Positions 8,437 through 19,844 of a stretch of 56,710 nt of DNA are shown piece by piece; position 1 is the first letter of the stretch, and each line of letters starts with the position of its first letter. The position numbers were made by a program, and so were the translations under genes. The notes beneath the pieces are model-generated. The model was given only the letters and a program-made list of their open reading frames with translations. It did not search any database and was not told where the DNA came from. Source of the stretch: Alphaproteobacteria bacterium. Its GTDB lineage: Bacteria > Pseudomonadota > Alphaproteobacteria > Acetobacterales > Acetobacteraceae. Location: the NCBI GenBank assembly GCA_016869735.1, contig VGDL01000019.1, forward strand, positions 1-56,710, given 5' to 3'.

Positions 8437-10031
8437 ATACCGCGGAGTATTTGCTGGCAGCACTCGCGCGGCGCGGCACCAGGCGCATCTATGGCGTGCC
8501 GGGTGGTGGTTCTTCACTGGATATCATCGCAGCGGCCGAGTGTTTTGGCATTCGCTTCATCCTGGCGCGTCACGAAGGCAATGCGGCGATGATGGCGGTG
8601 GCGGATGCGGAAGTGACCGGCGCGCCGGGCGTCGTGCTGACCACCAAGGGGCCAGGGCTGATGAATGCGCTGAATGGCATTGCTTGCGCCGCGCTGGAAC
8701 GCGCACCGGTGCTGCTGCTGACCGATGGCTTCACCGAAAAGCAACTCAGCTACATCACCCATCAGGTGTTTGATCAGCGCGCCGCCAGCGCGGAATTGGC
8801 GAAGGGCTATACGCGAGCGCGCAGCGAAAATCCCGCCGCCGAGATCGAAGCGCTGCTTGACCTTGCCATGCAAGCGCCCATCGGCCCGGTGCATCTGGAT
8901 TTGACCAGCGAAGCCGCACGCCGCCCGGCGGGCGAATTGCGGCCTTCACCGCCAAACACCGTAACGCCCCTTGATGCCGATGCGCTGGCCGCAGCGCGCG
9001 CCATGCTGGCAGCTTCGCGCAAACCCGTGATCCTGGCGGGGGTGGAGGCTGTCGCGGCAGCCGAACCGCTGCGCGCTTTGGTCGCAGCCCTCGGCTGCCC
9101 CGCGCTGGTGACCTACAAGGCCAAGGGCGTGATTGCGGATGCTGATCCGTATTTCGTTGGCATCTTCACTGGCGGTTCCTTGGAAGCGCCCTGCGTGCAG
9201 GATGCGGATTTGATCATCCTCACGGGGCTCGATCCGGTGGAACTTATTCTCCAACCCTGGCGCTACAAGGCGCCGGTCTTGGATATCGGCTTGCGCGCAC
9301 ATCCGGTGCATTACGTGACACCCAGCGCTGCCTTGCATGGTGCGCTGGCGCCAAGCTTCGCCGCGCTGACGCAAAGCGCCACGCGCAGCACCTGGAAGGT
9401 CGCAGAAATTGCGGCACATCGGGACGCGATGCGCGTGGCTTTGACTTGGCAAGGCTCGGGCGGTGTCGCGCCACCGCGTATCGTAACCCTGGCGCAGGAA
9501 GCCGCGCGCCGTGCCGGGCGCCGCCCGCGCATCAGCGTGGATGCGGGCGCGCATATGTTCTCCGCCACCGCCTTTTGGGAATGCGCCGCACCGCGCGATG
9601 TGCTGATCTCGAACGGTCTTGCCTCCATGGGCTTTGCGCTGCCCGCTGCGCTGGCCGCCGCGCTGGAAAACCCAACCGATGGCGCCATTGCCTTTACCGG
9701 CGATGGCGGGCTGATGATGTGCATTGCGGAACTCGCCACCGCCGCCGAAGCCGGCGCGCCCTGCATCACCATTGTCTTCAATGATGGTGCGCTATCGCTG
9801 ATTGATATCAAGCAGCAGCAGCGGCAATTGCCGCCCGAAGGCGTGCGCTGGGCGCGGCCGGATTTCGCCGCCATCGCGGAAGGTTTCGGCGCCAAGGGTT
9901 TCGCTGCCGCGACCGAGGCTGACTATATCGCCGCACTCAATGCCGCCTTCGCGCATAAAGGCCCAAGCCTGATTGACGTGATGGTGAATCCCGCCGGCTA
10001 CCCCGCGCAACTGCAAGCCATGCGCGGCTGA
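8433..10031 (+). CDS. thiamine-diphosphate enzyme, acetolactate-synthase-like
   Basis: 532 residues in the order PYR domain, central domain, PP domain. The PYR domain carries the activating Glu in ARHEGNAAMMA, and the ThDP/Mg motif GDGGLMMCIAEL ending in FNDGALSL lies in the PP domain. ATG 8433 overlaps the preceding stop as ATGA. The FAD-linked features of true acetolactate synthases are not obvious and no regulatory subunit follows, so it is probably a catabolic decarboxylase, lyase or acyltransferase rather than ilvB. Its sequence resembles the broad benzoylformate decarboxylase/sulfoacetaldehyde acetyltransferase group; the reaction cannot be assigned. The operon places it between gamma-glutamyltransferase and HyuB. 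Confidence 0.85.
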   Translation: MNTAEYLLAALARRGTRRIYGVPGGGSSLDIIAAAECFGIRFILARHEGNAAMMAVADAEVTGAPGVVLTTKGPGLMNALNGIACAALERAPVLLLTDGFTEKQLSYITHQVFDQRAASAELAKGYTRARSENPAAEIEALLDLAMQAPIGPVHLDLTSEAARRPAGELRPSPPNTVTPLDADALAAARAMLAASRKPVILAGVEAVAAAEPLRALVAALGCPALVTYKAKGVIADADPYFVGIFTGGSLEAPCVQDADLIILTGLDPVELILQPWRYKAPVLDIGLRAHPVHYVTPSAALHGALAPSFAALTQSATRSTWKVAEIAAHRDAMRVALTWQGSGGVAPPRIVTLAQEAARRAGRRPRISVDAGAHMFSATAFWECAAPRDVLISNGLASMGFALPAALAAALENPTDGAIAFTGDGGLMMCIAELATAAEAGAPCITIVFNDGALSLIDIKQQQRQLPPEGVRWARPDFAAIAEGFGAKGFAAATEADYIAALNAAFAHKGPSLIDVMVNPAGYPAQLQAMRG

Positions 10032-10044
10032 AGGAGAATACCCA

Positions 10045-11643
10045 ATGTCCAGCTTTTCCGCCCTTCGGCTTGGCACCGCCTGGCAGCGCATTGCCGGGTT
10101 GATGGATGAAACGGCACAGAGTTTTGTGCGTACCTCCTTCTCCTCCGTCGTGCGTGACAATTGGGATATGGCGATTGGGCTGATGGACAGTGCCGGGCGG
10201 CAATTCGCGCAATCATCTCGTTCCGTGCCATCCTTCGTCGGTACCATGCCGCGTACACTCGCGATCATGCTGCAACGCTACCCGGCGGAACGGCTTTCGC
10301 CCGGCGATGTGCTGATTTCCAATGATGGCTATTTCGGCACCGGCCATTTGAACGACATCACCATGATCAAGCCCATCTTCACCAAGGGCCGCGTGATTTC
10401 CTGGCTGGGCAGCACTTTCCATTCCACCGATATCGGCGGCGCGCCTTCCGTTGAAGCGCGCGATTCCTGGGAAGAGGGCCTGACCATTCCCATCACCCGC
10501 ATCCTGAAAGGTGGCGTGGAAAATGAGGATGTGATTGCCTTCATGGAAGCCAATCTGCGCCAGCCGGATGAAACGCTTGGCGATATCCGCGCGCAATTCG
10601 CGGCCTATGAACAGGCGGAAAAACGCCTGGCGCGCATCATGGCGGAAGAAGGCATTGATGATCTGGATGCGCTAGCCGGCGAAATCTTCACCCGTTCCGA
10701 ACGCGCCATGCGCGATGCGATTGCCGCGGCCCCTGATGGCGTGGTGGAAGATGAAGTCACCGCCGATGGTTTTGAACACCCGGTCACGATTCGCCTGAAA
10801 CTCACCATCAAGGGCAGCGACCTCACGCTCGATTTCACTGGCACGGATGCGCAGATTGCGCGGCCAGTGAATGCGCCGCTCAATTTCACGCGCGCCTATT
10901 CCAATTACGCAGTGAAATGCGCCTTTGATCCCGCGACGCCGAATAATGATGGTTCCTTTCGGCCTATTACCTTCATCGCGCCGGAGGGTTCCATCGTGAA
11001 TCCGCGCCGTCCTGCGCCGGTATGGGGGCGGCACCTGACGGGCCATTATCTCCCCATGCTGGTGCTGGCGGCCCTTGCGAAACTCATCCCGGATCGCGTG
11101 ATTGCGGAAAGCGGCAGCCCGCTCTGGAATGTGTATTTCACGGGCGAGAACGCCGAAGGCCGCCGCTATGTGCGGATGTTCTTCATGAATGGCGGCCATG
11201 GCGCCGCACCCGGCCATGATGGTCCCGCCTGTCTTTCCTTCCCATCCAATGTCGCCACACAAGCGGTGGAGCAGTTCGAAAACGCCGTGCCGATGCTGAT
11301 GACGGAAAAGGAGCTTATCCCCAATTCTGGCGGTGCCGGACGCACGCGCGGTGGGCTTTCGCAACGGCTTTCCTTTAAAGTGGTCGGCGAAAAACCCGTC
11401 ACCGCTACCTATCGCCATGAACGCGTGCAAAACCCGCCGCGTGGCGTGCTGGGTGGCGCGCCCGGGCGCGGTGGACGCGATTTGGTGAATGGCAAGCCCG
11501 TTCCCGCCAAGGCGCGCATCGTACTGCAACCCGGTGATGTCATTACCTATGAAACGCCAGGTGGCGGCGGCATGGGGCCGCCATCGGAACGTGATCCCAC
11601 CGCCATCGCGCGCGATCTTAAGGAAGGCTACGTGACGCCATGA
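10045..11643 (+). CDS. hydantoinase B / 5-oxoprolinase family protein
   Basis: 532 residues of the HyuB (N-methylhydantoinase/acetone-carboxylase alpha-like) family: ISNDGYFGTGHLNDITM near residue 93 and HSTDIGGAPS near residue 131, probably metal- and substrate-binding, then FTGTDAQIARPVNAPLN and a C-terminal GGGGMGPPSERDP. A strong AAGGAG site lies 9 nt before the ATG, 13 bp after the ThDP-enzyme stop. It overlaps hyuA by 4 bp (ATGA), which fits a HyuA-HyuB heteromer. Together these subunits open cyclic amides such as hydantoins or 5-oxoproline with ATP. Presence beside gamma-glutamyltransferase makes a 5-oxoproline-type substrate attractive, but this is inference. Confidence 0.9.
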   Translation: MSSFSALRLGTAWQRIAGLMDETAQSFVRTSFSSVVRDNWDMAIGLMDSAGRQFAQSSRSVPSFVGTMPRTLAIMLQRYPAERLSPGDVLISNDGYFGTGHLNDITMIKPIFTKGRVISWLGSTFHSTDIGGAPSVEARDSWEEGLTIPITRILKGGVENEDVIAFMEANLRQPDETLGDIRAQFAAYEQAEKRLARIMAEEGIDDLDALAGEIFTRSERAMRDAIAAAPDGVVEDEVTADGFEHPVTIRLKLTIKGSDLTLDFTGTDAQIARPVNAPLNFTRAYSNYAVKCAFDPATPNNDGSFRPITFIAPEGSIVNPRRPAPVWGRHLTGHYLPMLVLAALAKLIPDRVIAESGSPLWNVYFTGENAEGRRYVRMFFMNGGHGAAPGHDGPACLSFPSNVATQAVEQFENAVPMLMTEKELIPNSGGAGRTRGGLSQRLSFKVVGEKPVTATYRHERVQNPPRGVLGGAPGRGGRDLVNGKPVPAKARIVLQPGDVITYETPGGGGMGPPSERDPTAIARDLKEGYVTP

Positions 11644-13721
11644 ATACGGCCCCCTGGCGCATTGGTGTTGATATTGGCGGCACCTTCACTGATTTGGTGA
11701 TGCTCGATTCGCGTAATGGGCGCATCTTCAATGGCAAGGTGCTCACCACGCCCCATGCGCCAGAAGAAGCCGTGCTGGAGGGTGTGCGCGATTTGCTGGC
11801 GCGTACCGGAGCAAAAGCCGATCAGGTGCGGCATGTGATTCACGGCACCACGCTGGTCGCCAATGCGCTAATCGAAAGGCGCGGCGTACCAACGGGCCTG
11901 ATCACCACCAAGGGCTTTCGCGATATTCTGGAAATCGGCACGGAACTCCGCCACGACACCTATGATCTTTTCATGCGCGTACCGGAACCGCTGGTGCCAC
12001 GCCATCGCCGGCTTGGTGTTGCGGAACGCCTGCTGCCGGATGGCGCGGTGCGCGAAACCCTTGATGAAGCGGGCGCGCGCGAAGCGGTACGCGCCTTGCG
12101 CGATGCGGGCGCCAAGGCGGTTGCTGTCTGCTTTTTGCATGCCTTCCGCAACCCCGCACATGAACTGCGCATGCGTGAGATTCTGGCGGAAGAAGCGCCT
12201 GATCTGACCATCTGTCTTTCATCCGAAGTCGTGCCGGAAATTGGCGAATATGAACGCGCCTCCACCACTGTCTGCAACGCCTATGTTCAGCCAGTGTTTG
12301 AACGCTATCTGCGCCGCTTGAGCGATGGCCTGCGTGGTTTCGGCCTGACCGGCCCGCTTTTCCTGATGCTGTCTGATGGCGGCACCGTCGCGGAAGAAAC
12401 CGCCGCGCGCCACCCGATCCGCCTCGTGCAATCCGGCCCCGCCGGCGGTGTGGAAGCCACCGGCATTTACGGTGCGGCTGCCGGCGTGCGCGACATCCTC
12501 TGTTTTGACATGGGCGGTACCACTGCCAAGGCCGCGCTGATTGACAATGGCGAAGCGCAACGGAGCCTTGATTTTGAAGTCGCGCGCGTGGATCGCTTCC
12601 GTAAGGGCAGCGGCTTGCCGCTGAAGGTGCCGGTCATTGACATGATCGAAATCGGCGCTGGCGGAGGTTCTATTGCGCGCGTGGATCGCCTTGGCCTCGT
12701 GCGCGTGGGGCCTGAGAGTGCCAGTTCCGATCCCGGCCCTGCCTGCTACGGGCTGGGCGGCGCGCGACCGACTGTGACGGACGCGGATTTGGTGCTGGGT
12801 TATCTTGGCGCCGAAAGCTTCCTGGGTGGCGCTATGAAGCTGAATGTGGCGGCGGCAGAAGCGGCTTTGGCTGAACATATCGGCAAGCCGCTTGGCCTTT
12901 CCGTGCCAGAAGCCGCCTGGGCCATTCATGAAACCGTCAATGGCAATATGGCGCAGGCGGCGGCGATTCATGCGCTGGAAAAGGCTAAGCGCATTGATGC
13001 CTATGCGATGGTGCCGATTGGTGGCGCGGGCCCGGTGCATGCCTGCCATATCGGCATGAAGCTTGGCCTTCGTCGCATTATTGTGCCCTTGGGCGCGGGC
13101 GTTGCTTCGGCCTTTGGTTTCCTCGCCGCGCCAATCTCCTTCGCCTTTGTGCAGGGCTGGGTCGCGCCACTCGCTGGGCTGGATTTCGCCAAGTTGCGCG
13201 AGGTTACCGGCGCCATGACCGCTGAAGGCAAGGCCATGGCAGCGGCGGCAGGTGTCGCGCCAGAAGCCGCCTCAGCGCGCATCCTGGGCGCCATGCGTTA
13301 TGCCGGGCAGGGGTTTCAGGTGGAAGCGGAAATTCCGGCCGAGGCCATCACGCGCGGCGATGCGGCAATGCTGCGCGCCAAATTCGAAGCCGCCTATCTG
13401 GCGCTATATGGCCGCACCGAACCGGGCCTGCCGGTGGAATGCGTTTCCTGGCAGGTGATTGTCGCCGGGCCGCGCCCGGTCGTGGACCTCACGCAGCAGG
13501 GCGCTGCGGCGGAAGGCGCTATGCATCGTGGCACACGCCACGCGTGGTTTGGCGGCACCTATGTCGAAACGCCAGTGCTCAATCGCCTCGCGCTTCGCCC
13601 CGGTGAAAGCGTGCAAGGCCCAGCGCTGATCGAAGAACGCGAATGCACATTGGTCTTGCCACCGGGTGCTATCGCGCGTTGCGATGCCGCGCTGAACCTT
13701 GATGTCACGCTGCCGGCTTGA
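11640..13721 (+). CDS. hydantoinase A / 5-oxoprolinase family protein
   Basis: 693 residues of the HyuA ATPase family. The N-terminal phosphate-binding motif IGVDIGGTFTDLVMLD is followed by VIHGTTLVANALIERRG and a second ATPase motif CFDMGGTTAKAAL near residue 293. EIGAGGGSIARVD and PIGGAGPVHAC follow, and the C-terminal domain ends ARCDAALNLDVTLPA. The start overlaps hyuB by 4 bp. HyuA supplies ATP-dependent phosphorylation of the cyclic substrate and works with HyuB. It is the last gene of the operon and meets the minus-strand gene at 13734 tail to tail with only 12 bp between, leaving no room for a dedicated terminator. Confidence 0.91.
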   Translation: MNTAPWRIGVDIGGTFTDLVMLDSRNGRIFNGKVLTTPHAPEEAVLEGVRDLLARTGAKADQVRHVIHGTTLVANALIERRGVPTGLITTKGFRDILEIGTELRHDTYDLFMRVPEPLVPRHRRLGVAERLLPDGAVRETLDEAGAREAVRALRDAGAKAVAVCFLHAFRNPAHELRMREILAEEAPDLTICLSSEVVPEIGEYERASTTVCNAYVQPVFERYLRRLSDGLRGFGLTGPLFLMLSDGGTVAEETAARHPIRLVQSGPAGGVEATGIYGAAAGVRDILCFDMGGTTAKAALIDNGEAQRSLDFEVARVDRFRKGSGLPLKVPVIDMIEIGAGGGSIARVDRLGLVRVGPESASSDPGPACYGLGGARPTVTDADLVLGYLGAESFLGGAMKLNVAAAEAALAEHIGKPLGLSVPEAAWAIHETVNGNMAQAAAIHALEKAKRIDAYAMVPIGGAGPVHACHIGMKLGLRRIIVPLGAGVASAFGFLAAPISFAFVQGWVAPLAGLDFAKLREVTGAMTAEGKAMAAAAGVAPEAASARILGAMRYAGQGFQVEAEIPAEAITRGDAAMLRAKFEAAYLALYGRTEPGLPVECVSWQVIVAGPRPVVDLTQQGAAAEGAMHRGTRHAWFGGTYVETPVLNRLALRPGESVQGPALIEERECTLVLPPGAIARCDAALNLDVTLPA

Positions 13722-13733
13722 CCCCACAACGCC

Positions 13734-14414
13734 TTACTGGCGCTGTAGCGGCAGGATCAGATTGGTGACGTCACAGAGATTGACCCGGCGCCGTTCATCC
13801 GCCTGACCATTCTCATAGACAAAGCGCACATCATGCAGGCAGGGGCCTTCCGGCAGGCGGATCGCGAAATTGCGCCCAGGCGCCACCGTGTCATTCCCCA
13901 GCCGATCCGGCCCCCATTCCTGTTCGGTTGAAAGCGAAACATAGGCTTCCATCACCGTGATGCGCGATTGATTGACAAGATGGAAGGAGGGATTGCCGGT
14001 GGGGCCAGCGGGCCCGCCGCGCTGCGGCGGCGCAGGCTGCGGGCGCTGATGAGGCGCCGGCGCTTGGCCCATCTGCCGACCTTCAAACACCACTTCCGTC
14101 ACGGTGCATAGGTTGATGCTTCGCTTATCTTCGCTCGGTCCGCCCGAGCGTTCATAAACCACACGCAAATCCCAGATGCATGGGCCTTGCGGCAGGCGCA
14201 GCGTAAAGGCCCGCCCATTGGGCAGCGCCTTGTCTCCCAGGCGATCCCGCCCCCAATCCTGATCGGTCGCGAGCGAGGCATAAACCTCAAAAATCAAGCG
14301 ACCGGAACGATTGACCAGGCTGAAGGAAGGATCCCCCTGCTGCGCCAGCGCGGGCGTCGCGGAAAGACCAAGCAGGCAGAGCGCTAACGCGTCCAGAAAA
14401 CGACGAAACACCAT
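13734..14414 (-). CDS. secreted protein with two copies of an ~85-residue domain, function unknown
   Basis: 226 residues. ATG 14414 gives a cleavable signal peptide (MVFRRFLDALALCLLGLSA, cleavage near ALAQQ). Two homologous repeats follow, separated by a Pro/Gln/Gly-rich linker (residues about 115-140). Shared pattern: PSF-LVN-S at the start, EVYASL or EAYVSL, then QDWG or QEWG followed by DRLG, LP-GPC with one Cys, V-YE, and NLC-VT with a second Cys. One conserved Cys pair per repeat suggests a disulfide in each domain. I do not recognise the family. The gene lies 69 bp downstream of hemB on the same strand; a link to haem synthesis is not implied. Confidence 0.8.
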   Translation of the reverse strand: MVFRRFLDALALCLLGLSATPALAQQGDPSFSLVNRSGRLIFEVYASLATDQDWGRDRLGDKALPNGRAFTLRLPQGPCIWDLRVVYERSGGPSEDKRSINLCTVTEVVFEGRQMGQAPAPHQRPQPAPPQRGGPAGPTGNPSFHLVNQSRITVMEAYVSLSTEQEWGPDRLGNDTVAPGRNFAIRLPEGPCLHDVRFVYENGQADERRRVNLCDVTNLILPLQRQ

Positions 14415-14483
14415 GAAATTCCTACGAACAACAAAACTGGCGCAGCCATCAGCATTGATGGCATGAAGCGGTGAACCAGCCAT

Positions 14484-16831
<2,348 letters not shown>

Positions 16832-16836
16832 GGCAT

Positions 16837-16868
16837 TCTCCCATCCCCGCCGGTCAGGAACCGCGGGG
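16837..16868 (-). promoter_or_regulatory. structured 5' leader of metY with hairpin abutting the ribosome-binding site
   Basis: On the minus strand the leader contains CCCCGC and GCGGGG arms (16863-16868 and 16845-16850) around a loop with GGTTCCTGACC, followed 2 nt later by the GGGAGA ribosome-binding site. Loop bases UUCC can pair with GGGA of the ribosome-binding site, forming a possible pseudoknot that would hide it. The arrangement recalls compact SAM/SAH riboswitches, but I cannot confirm the consensus. The rest of the 216-bp gap to the next gene (to 17047) holds only weak GC hairpins. Confidence 0.35.
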
Positions 16869-17047
16869 AAAGACTTGCTTCAGGGCGCGGCTGACACCGC
16901 GTTACGGTGAATCTGCCACGCCACCGCCGGTTACGAAAGGGTTTTCGGCGAAAAGACAAGGGCTTTGCCGATTGCCAGGGCCGCATGGCCGGTCTGTTTC
17001 ACTTGGGGCGGCAAATCAGGGAATATTTCACCCCCGCCGATAGCGCC

Positions 17048-17491
17048 TTAAGCCGGTGGCGTCAGGCTAAGCCGCTTGATGGCGATGCCGCGGAGCGGTG
17101 ATGCCCTGTGCCCATTGGTGGGCGGGCTGTGCAAATGCGGCACACGGATAACCAGACGCGTCGGCCCATCGCCATCGCGCGTCAGGATGGGGCCGGCGAT
17201 CAGGTTCTTCCCGGGACCACGCCTGAGCAGGGGATAAAGATCACCATCCACAATCAGGGACAGCGCATCGCCATTGGCGGGATGGCCGAAATCCGCCAAT
17301 TCCAGCCAGGCGCGCAGCGGATAGCGGCGCGAGATATGCACGATCAGCGCCGCTTCTGCCCCCGGGCCAGTCCAGCAAAAGCGGCCATCAGGGCCTTCTT
17401 CCGGCGGGTGGAAATGCTCCGCATCGGCGGGTGGTGCCGCCGCATCAAGGATGAAGGCCTCCTGCAAGGGTTCCGCGACGCTGGAGGGCAT
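17048..17491 (-). CDS. hypothetical protein, 147 residues
   Basis: I do not recognise this family. The protein has no signal peptide or membrane segment. The middle (ALIVHISRRYPLRAWLELAD) looks like a beta-rich domain and the end, RLSLTPPA, is basic then hydrophobic. ATG 17491 was chosen because AGAGGT lies 4 nt upstream; an ATG 15 nt earlier lacks a site. It is transcribed toward metY but 216 bp separate them. Its start is divergent from the solute-binding-protein gene across an AT-rich 133-bp region. Similar stretches occur, to my memory, as C-terminal domains of some glycosyltransferases in related bacteria; treat that as a hint only. Confidence 0.6.
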   Translation of the reverse strand: MPSSVAEPLQEAFILDAAAPPADAEHFHPPEEGPDGRFCWTGPGAEAALIVHISRRYPLRAWLELADFGHPANGDALSLIVDGDLYPLLRRGPGKNLIAGPILTRDGDGPTRLVIRVPHLHSPPTNGHRASPLRGIAIKRLSLTPPA

Positions 17492-17624
17492 GGTACCTCT
17501 GCTCATAAACTTATTATGCAATAATTCTATTTAATAAATATTAAATCGTTTCTTCACCAGAGCCACGCTTCCCGCCCGGGCAAACTTCATTCTACCTTTC
17601 AAGGATTAAGCCGAAGGAAACGCC
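17492..17624. promoter_or_regulatory. AT-rich divergent intergenic region
   Basis: A 133-bp gap between two divergent starts. Positions about 17505-17550 are strikingly AT-rich (TTATTATGCAATAATT at 17511-17526 is a near-palindrome) in otherwise GC-rich DNA, as expected for back-to-back promoters. No individual -35/-10 pair stands out enough to assign. On the plus side GAAGGAA (17613-17619) is the ribosome-binding site of the 17625 gene. Confidence 0.5.
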
Positions 17625-18602
17625 ATGCCCATCATTACTCGCCGCACCAGCCTTGGAATCTTTGCCTCAGGGCTTGCCGCCCCCGCCTTGGCCCAGGCAC
17701 CTGCATTTCCAAACCGGCCAATCCGTATTTTTGTGCCCTTCGCCGCTGGCGGTACCACCGATATTCTGGCCCGCGCGCTGGGCGAAAGGCTGTCCGCCGC
17801 GCTTGGCCAGCCGGTCGTGATTGACAATCGCGGCGGCGCTGGCGGGACCTTGGCGGGTGAGGCTTTTGCCAGGTCTGATGCGGATGGCCACGCCCTTCTG
17901 GTCGCGACTGCTTCGCTGATTTGCATCAACAAGGCGCTTTATGCGCGCCTGGCATTCGATCCGGATACGGATTTCCTGCCAATGGCCATGCTGGCGCAAC
18001 AGCCTAATGTGCTGGTGGTCAATCCGCGCGCCCTGCCTTTCACTGACCTGCCGGCGCTGATCGCCCATATCCGCTCCCGGCCCGGGCAGGTCGCTTTCGC
18101 GTCTTCCGGCACCGGATCGCAGTTGCATCTGACAGGCGAGATGTTTCGCGCCGCCATCGGCGCTGAGATGACCCATATCCCCTATCGCGGCAGCGCGCCG
18201 GCCATGACGGACCTTGTTGCCGGCAATGTGCCGATGATGTTCGATGGGCTTGGCACGGCCTTGCCGCAAATCCGTGGCGGCGCCATCCGGGCGCTTGGCG
18301 TTGCTTCCGCCGCGCCTAATGCCGCGCTGCCCGGTGTGCCCCCCATTGCCAGTGTGCTGCCTGGCTTTCTGTCGGTGAATTGGACCGGGCTTTTCGCGCT
18401 GCGCGGCACGCCCGATGCCGCGCTGGCACGGATTGAGGCTGAAACCGCCAAGGCCCTCGCCAGCCCTGAAATGGCGCGGCTTTTCACGGAACGCGCCTTT
18501 GACCCTATGCCCATCCCGCGCGCCGAATTGCCTGGTTTTGTCGCCGGCGAAAGCCAGCGCTGGCGCGAAGCCGTCCGCCAATCCGGCGCCAAGGCGGAAT
18601 AG
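17625..18602 (+). CDS. tripartite tricarboxylate transporter-type solute-binding protein (Bug/TctC family)
   Basis: 325 residues. A Tat-like signal peptide (TRRTSLGIFASGLAAPALAQ) leads into the Bug-family start FPNRPIRIFVPFAAGGTTD. Further family features are VIDNRGGAGGTLAGEAFARS and GTGSQLHLTGEMF near residue 163. Bug proteins bind carboxylates such as citrate, gamma-carboxylates or amino acids in the periplasm. No TctA/TctB membrane partners are encoded nearby, as is usual for the many orphan Bug proteins of this lineage. AAGGAA ribosome-binding site. An MFS gene follows after 15 bp. Confidence 0.9.
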   Translation: MPIITRRTSLGIFASGLAAPALAQAPAFPNRPIRIFVPFAAGGTTDILARALGERLSAALGQPVVIDNRGGAGGTLAGEAFARSDADGHALLVATASLICINKALYARLAFDPDTDFLPMAMLAQQPNVLVVNPRALPFTDLPALIAHIRSRPGQVAFASSGTGSQLHLTGEMFRAAIGAEMTHIPYRGSAPAMTDLVAGNVPMMFDGLGTALPQIRGGAIRALGVASAAPNAALPGVPPIASVLPGFLSVNWTGLFALRGTPDAALARIEAETAKALASPEMARLFTERAFDPMPIPRAELPGFVAGESQRWREAVRQSGAKAE

Positions 18603-18617
18603 GCCAAAGCCCCCTTC

Positions 18618-19844
18618 ATGGCCCGGCTTTCCCCCAGCGTGGCGTTGCCGCTGGCGCTGGCGCTTCTCACCGGGCTCAGCCAATTCCATCGCAGCGCGCT
18701 TGGCGTGATTGCGCCGGAGTTGAGTGCCGATCTGGCGCTTTCACCGGCCATGCTGGGGGCGGCCAATGGCATGTTCTTCGCCGCGCTTTTGGTGATGCAA
18801 CTTCCCGTTGGCATTGCGCTGGACCGGCTGGGGCCGCGTCTCGTGGTGGCGGGGCTGAGCGGCATTGCCGTGCTGGGCCTCACGCTGCAAGCCTTTGCGA
18901 CGGATGGCACCACGCTGCTTGTCGCGCGCGCACTGATCGGCATTGGCTCTGCGGCGTCCTTCATGTCGGCTGTGGTGCTTTGCGCGCGCTGGTATGGCGG
19001 GGGGCAGATGACGCTCGCGCTTTCGCGGGTATTTGCCTTTTCACAGATGGGGATTTTGCTGGCGGGCGCGCCGCTGGCCTGGCTGGCCGGTTGGCTCGGC
19101 TGGCGGGAAGCCTTTCTGATTTCAGCCCTGCTGACAGGGCTTGCCGCGCTGGCGTGGTGGCGCCTGGTACAGAATGATCCGCCGGATAAGCCCGCCCCCG
19201 TACGCAAGCCAGAAAGCCTGAAGGCGGCGCTACGCGGCCAGTTTTCCATCTGGCGTCTGCCAGGCTTGCCGCGGGTGCTTTCCTTGCATCTGGTGGCTTA
19301 TGCCGCCGCCGCCACAGTGATCGGCCTTTGGGCCGGGCCCTATTTCGCCGATGTGCATGGGTTGAACGCCAATGAACGCGGGCTGGCGCTTGCCGCGATG
19401 GGGCTTGCCATGCCCATTGGGCTTTTGCTGGTGGGGCCTTTGGAGCGGCGCTTTTTCCGCCGCAGCGCCATGATCAGCGCTGGCGCGGCACTTTCGGCGG
19501 CCATGCTGGTAATCCTCGCGGTCTGGCCAGCGCCACCCTTGCCAATCGCGCTTGCCCTCCTGGTCGGGCTGGTGCTGTTTTCCAGCTACCCTGTGCTGCT
19601 GGTGACGGAGGCGCGTATGCTTTTCCCGGACCACCTGGTCGGGCGTGGCGCCAGCACGGTGAATATGGCGCAGGTTCTGGGGTCTTCCCTACTGCCCTTG
19701 CTGGTGGGCCTCGTGATCGGCTTCTTCCCCATGGATGAATTGACGCGGCCCGAGGCCGCCTATCGCGCCGGCTTCGCCGTCTTGGCGGCTAGTCTGGTGT
19801 TGGGGCTGGCAGGCTGGCTTTTGCTGCCGCGCGCCAAAGCATGA
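18618..19844 (+). CDS. MFS transporter
   Basis: 408 residues with about twelve membrane segments. [21 protein letters not shown] in the first helix-loop unit and [15 protein letters not shown] between helices 2 and 3 are typical of anion:cation-symporter-like MFS members. It begins 15 bp after the Bug gene and its stop overlaps rnhB by 4 bp (ATGA), so these genes are probably co-transcribed although their functions look unrelated. Substrate unknown; uptake of the organic acid bound by the Bug protein is possible but not shown. Confidence 0.83.
   Translation: MARLSPSVALPLALALLTGLSQFHRSALGVIAPELSADLALSPAMLGAANGMFFAALLVMQLPVGIALDRLGPRLVVAGLSGIAVLGLTLQAFATDGTTLLVARALIGIGSAASFMSAVVLCARWYGGGQMTLALSRVFAFSQMGILLAGAPLAWLAGWLGWREAFLISALLTGLAALAWWRLVQNDPPDKPAPVRKPESLKAALRGQFSIWRLPGLPRVLSLHLVAYAAAATVIGLWAGPYFADVHGLNANERGLALAAMGLAMPIGLLLVGPLERRFFRRSAMISAGAALSAAMLVILAVWPAPPLPIALALLVGLVLFSSYPVLLVTEARMLFPDHLVGRGASTVNMAQVLGSSLLPLLVGLVIGFFPMDELTRPEAAYRAGFAVLAASLVLGLAGWLLLPRAKA

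Noticed and set aside
8433-10031. Biosynthetic acetolactate synthase (ilvB)
   Set aside because: No ilvN or other branched-chain genes nearby, and the gene sits within a catabolic-looking operon; only the ThDP family is claimed.
16832-17047. SAM-II or cobalamin riboswitch upstream of metY
   Set aside because: I looked for the SAM-II H-type pseudoknot core and the B12 box and did not find either; only a generic hairpin next to the ribosome-binding site is kept, with low confidence.
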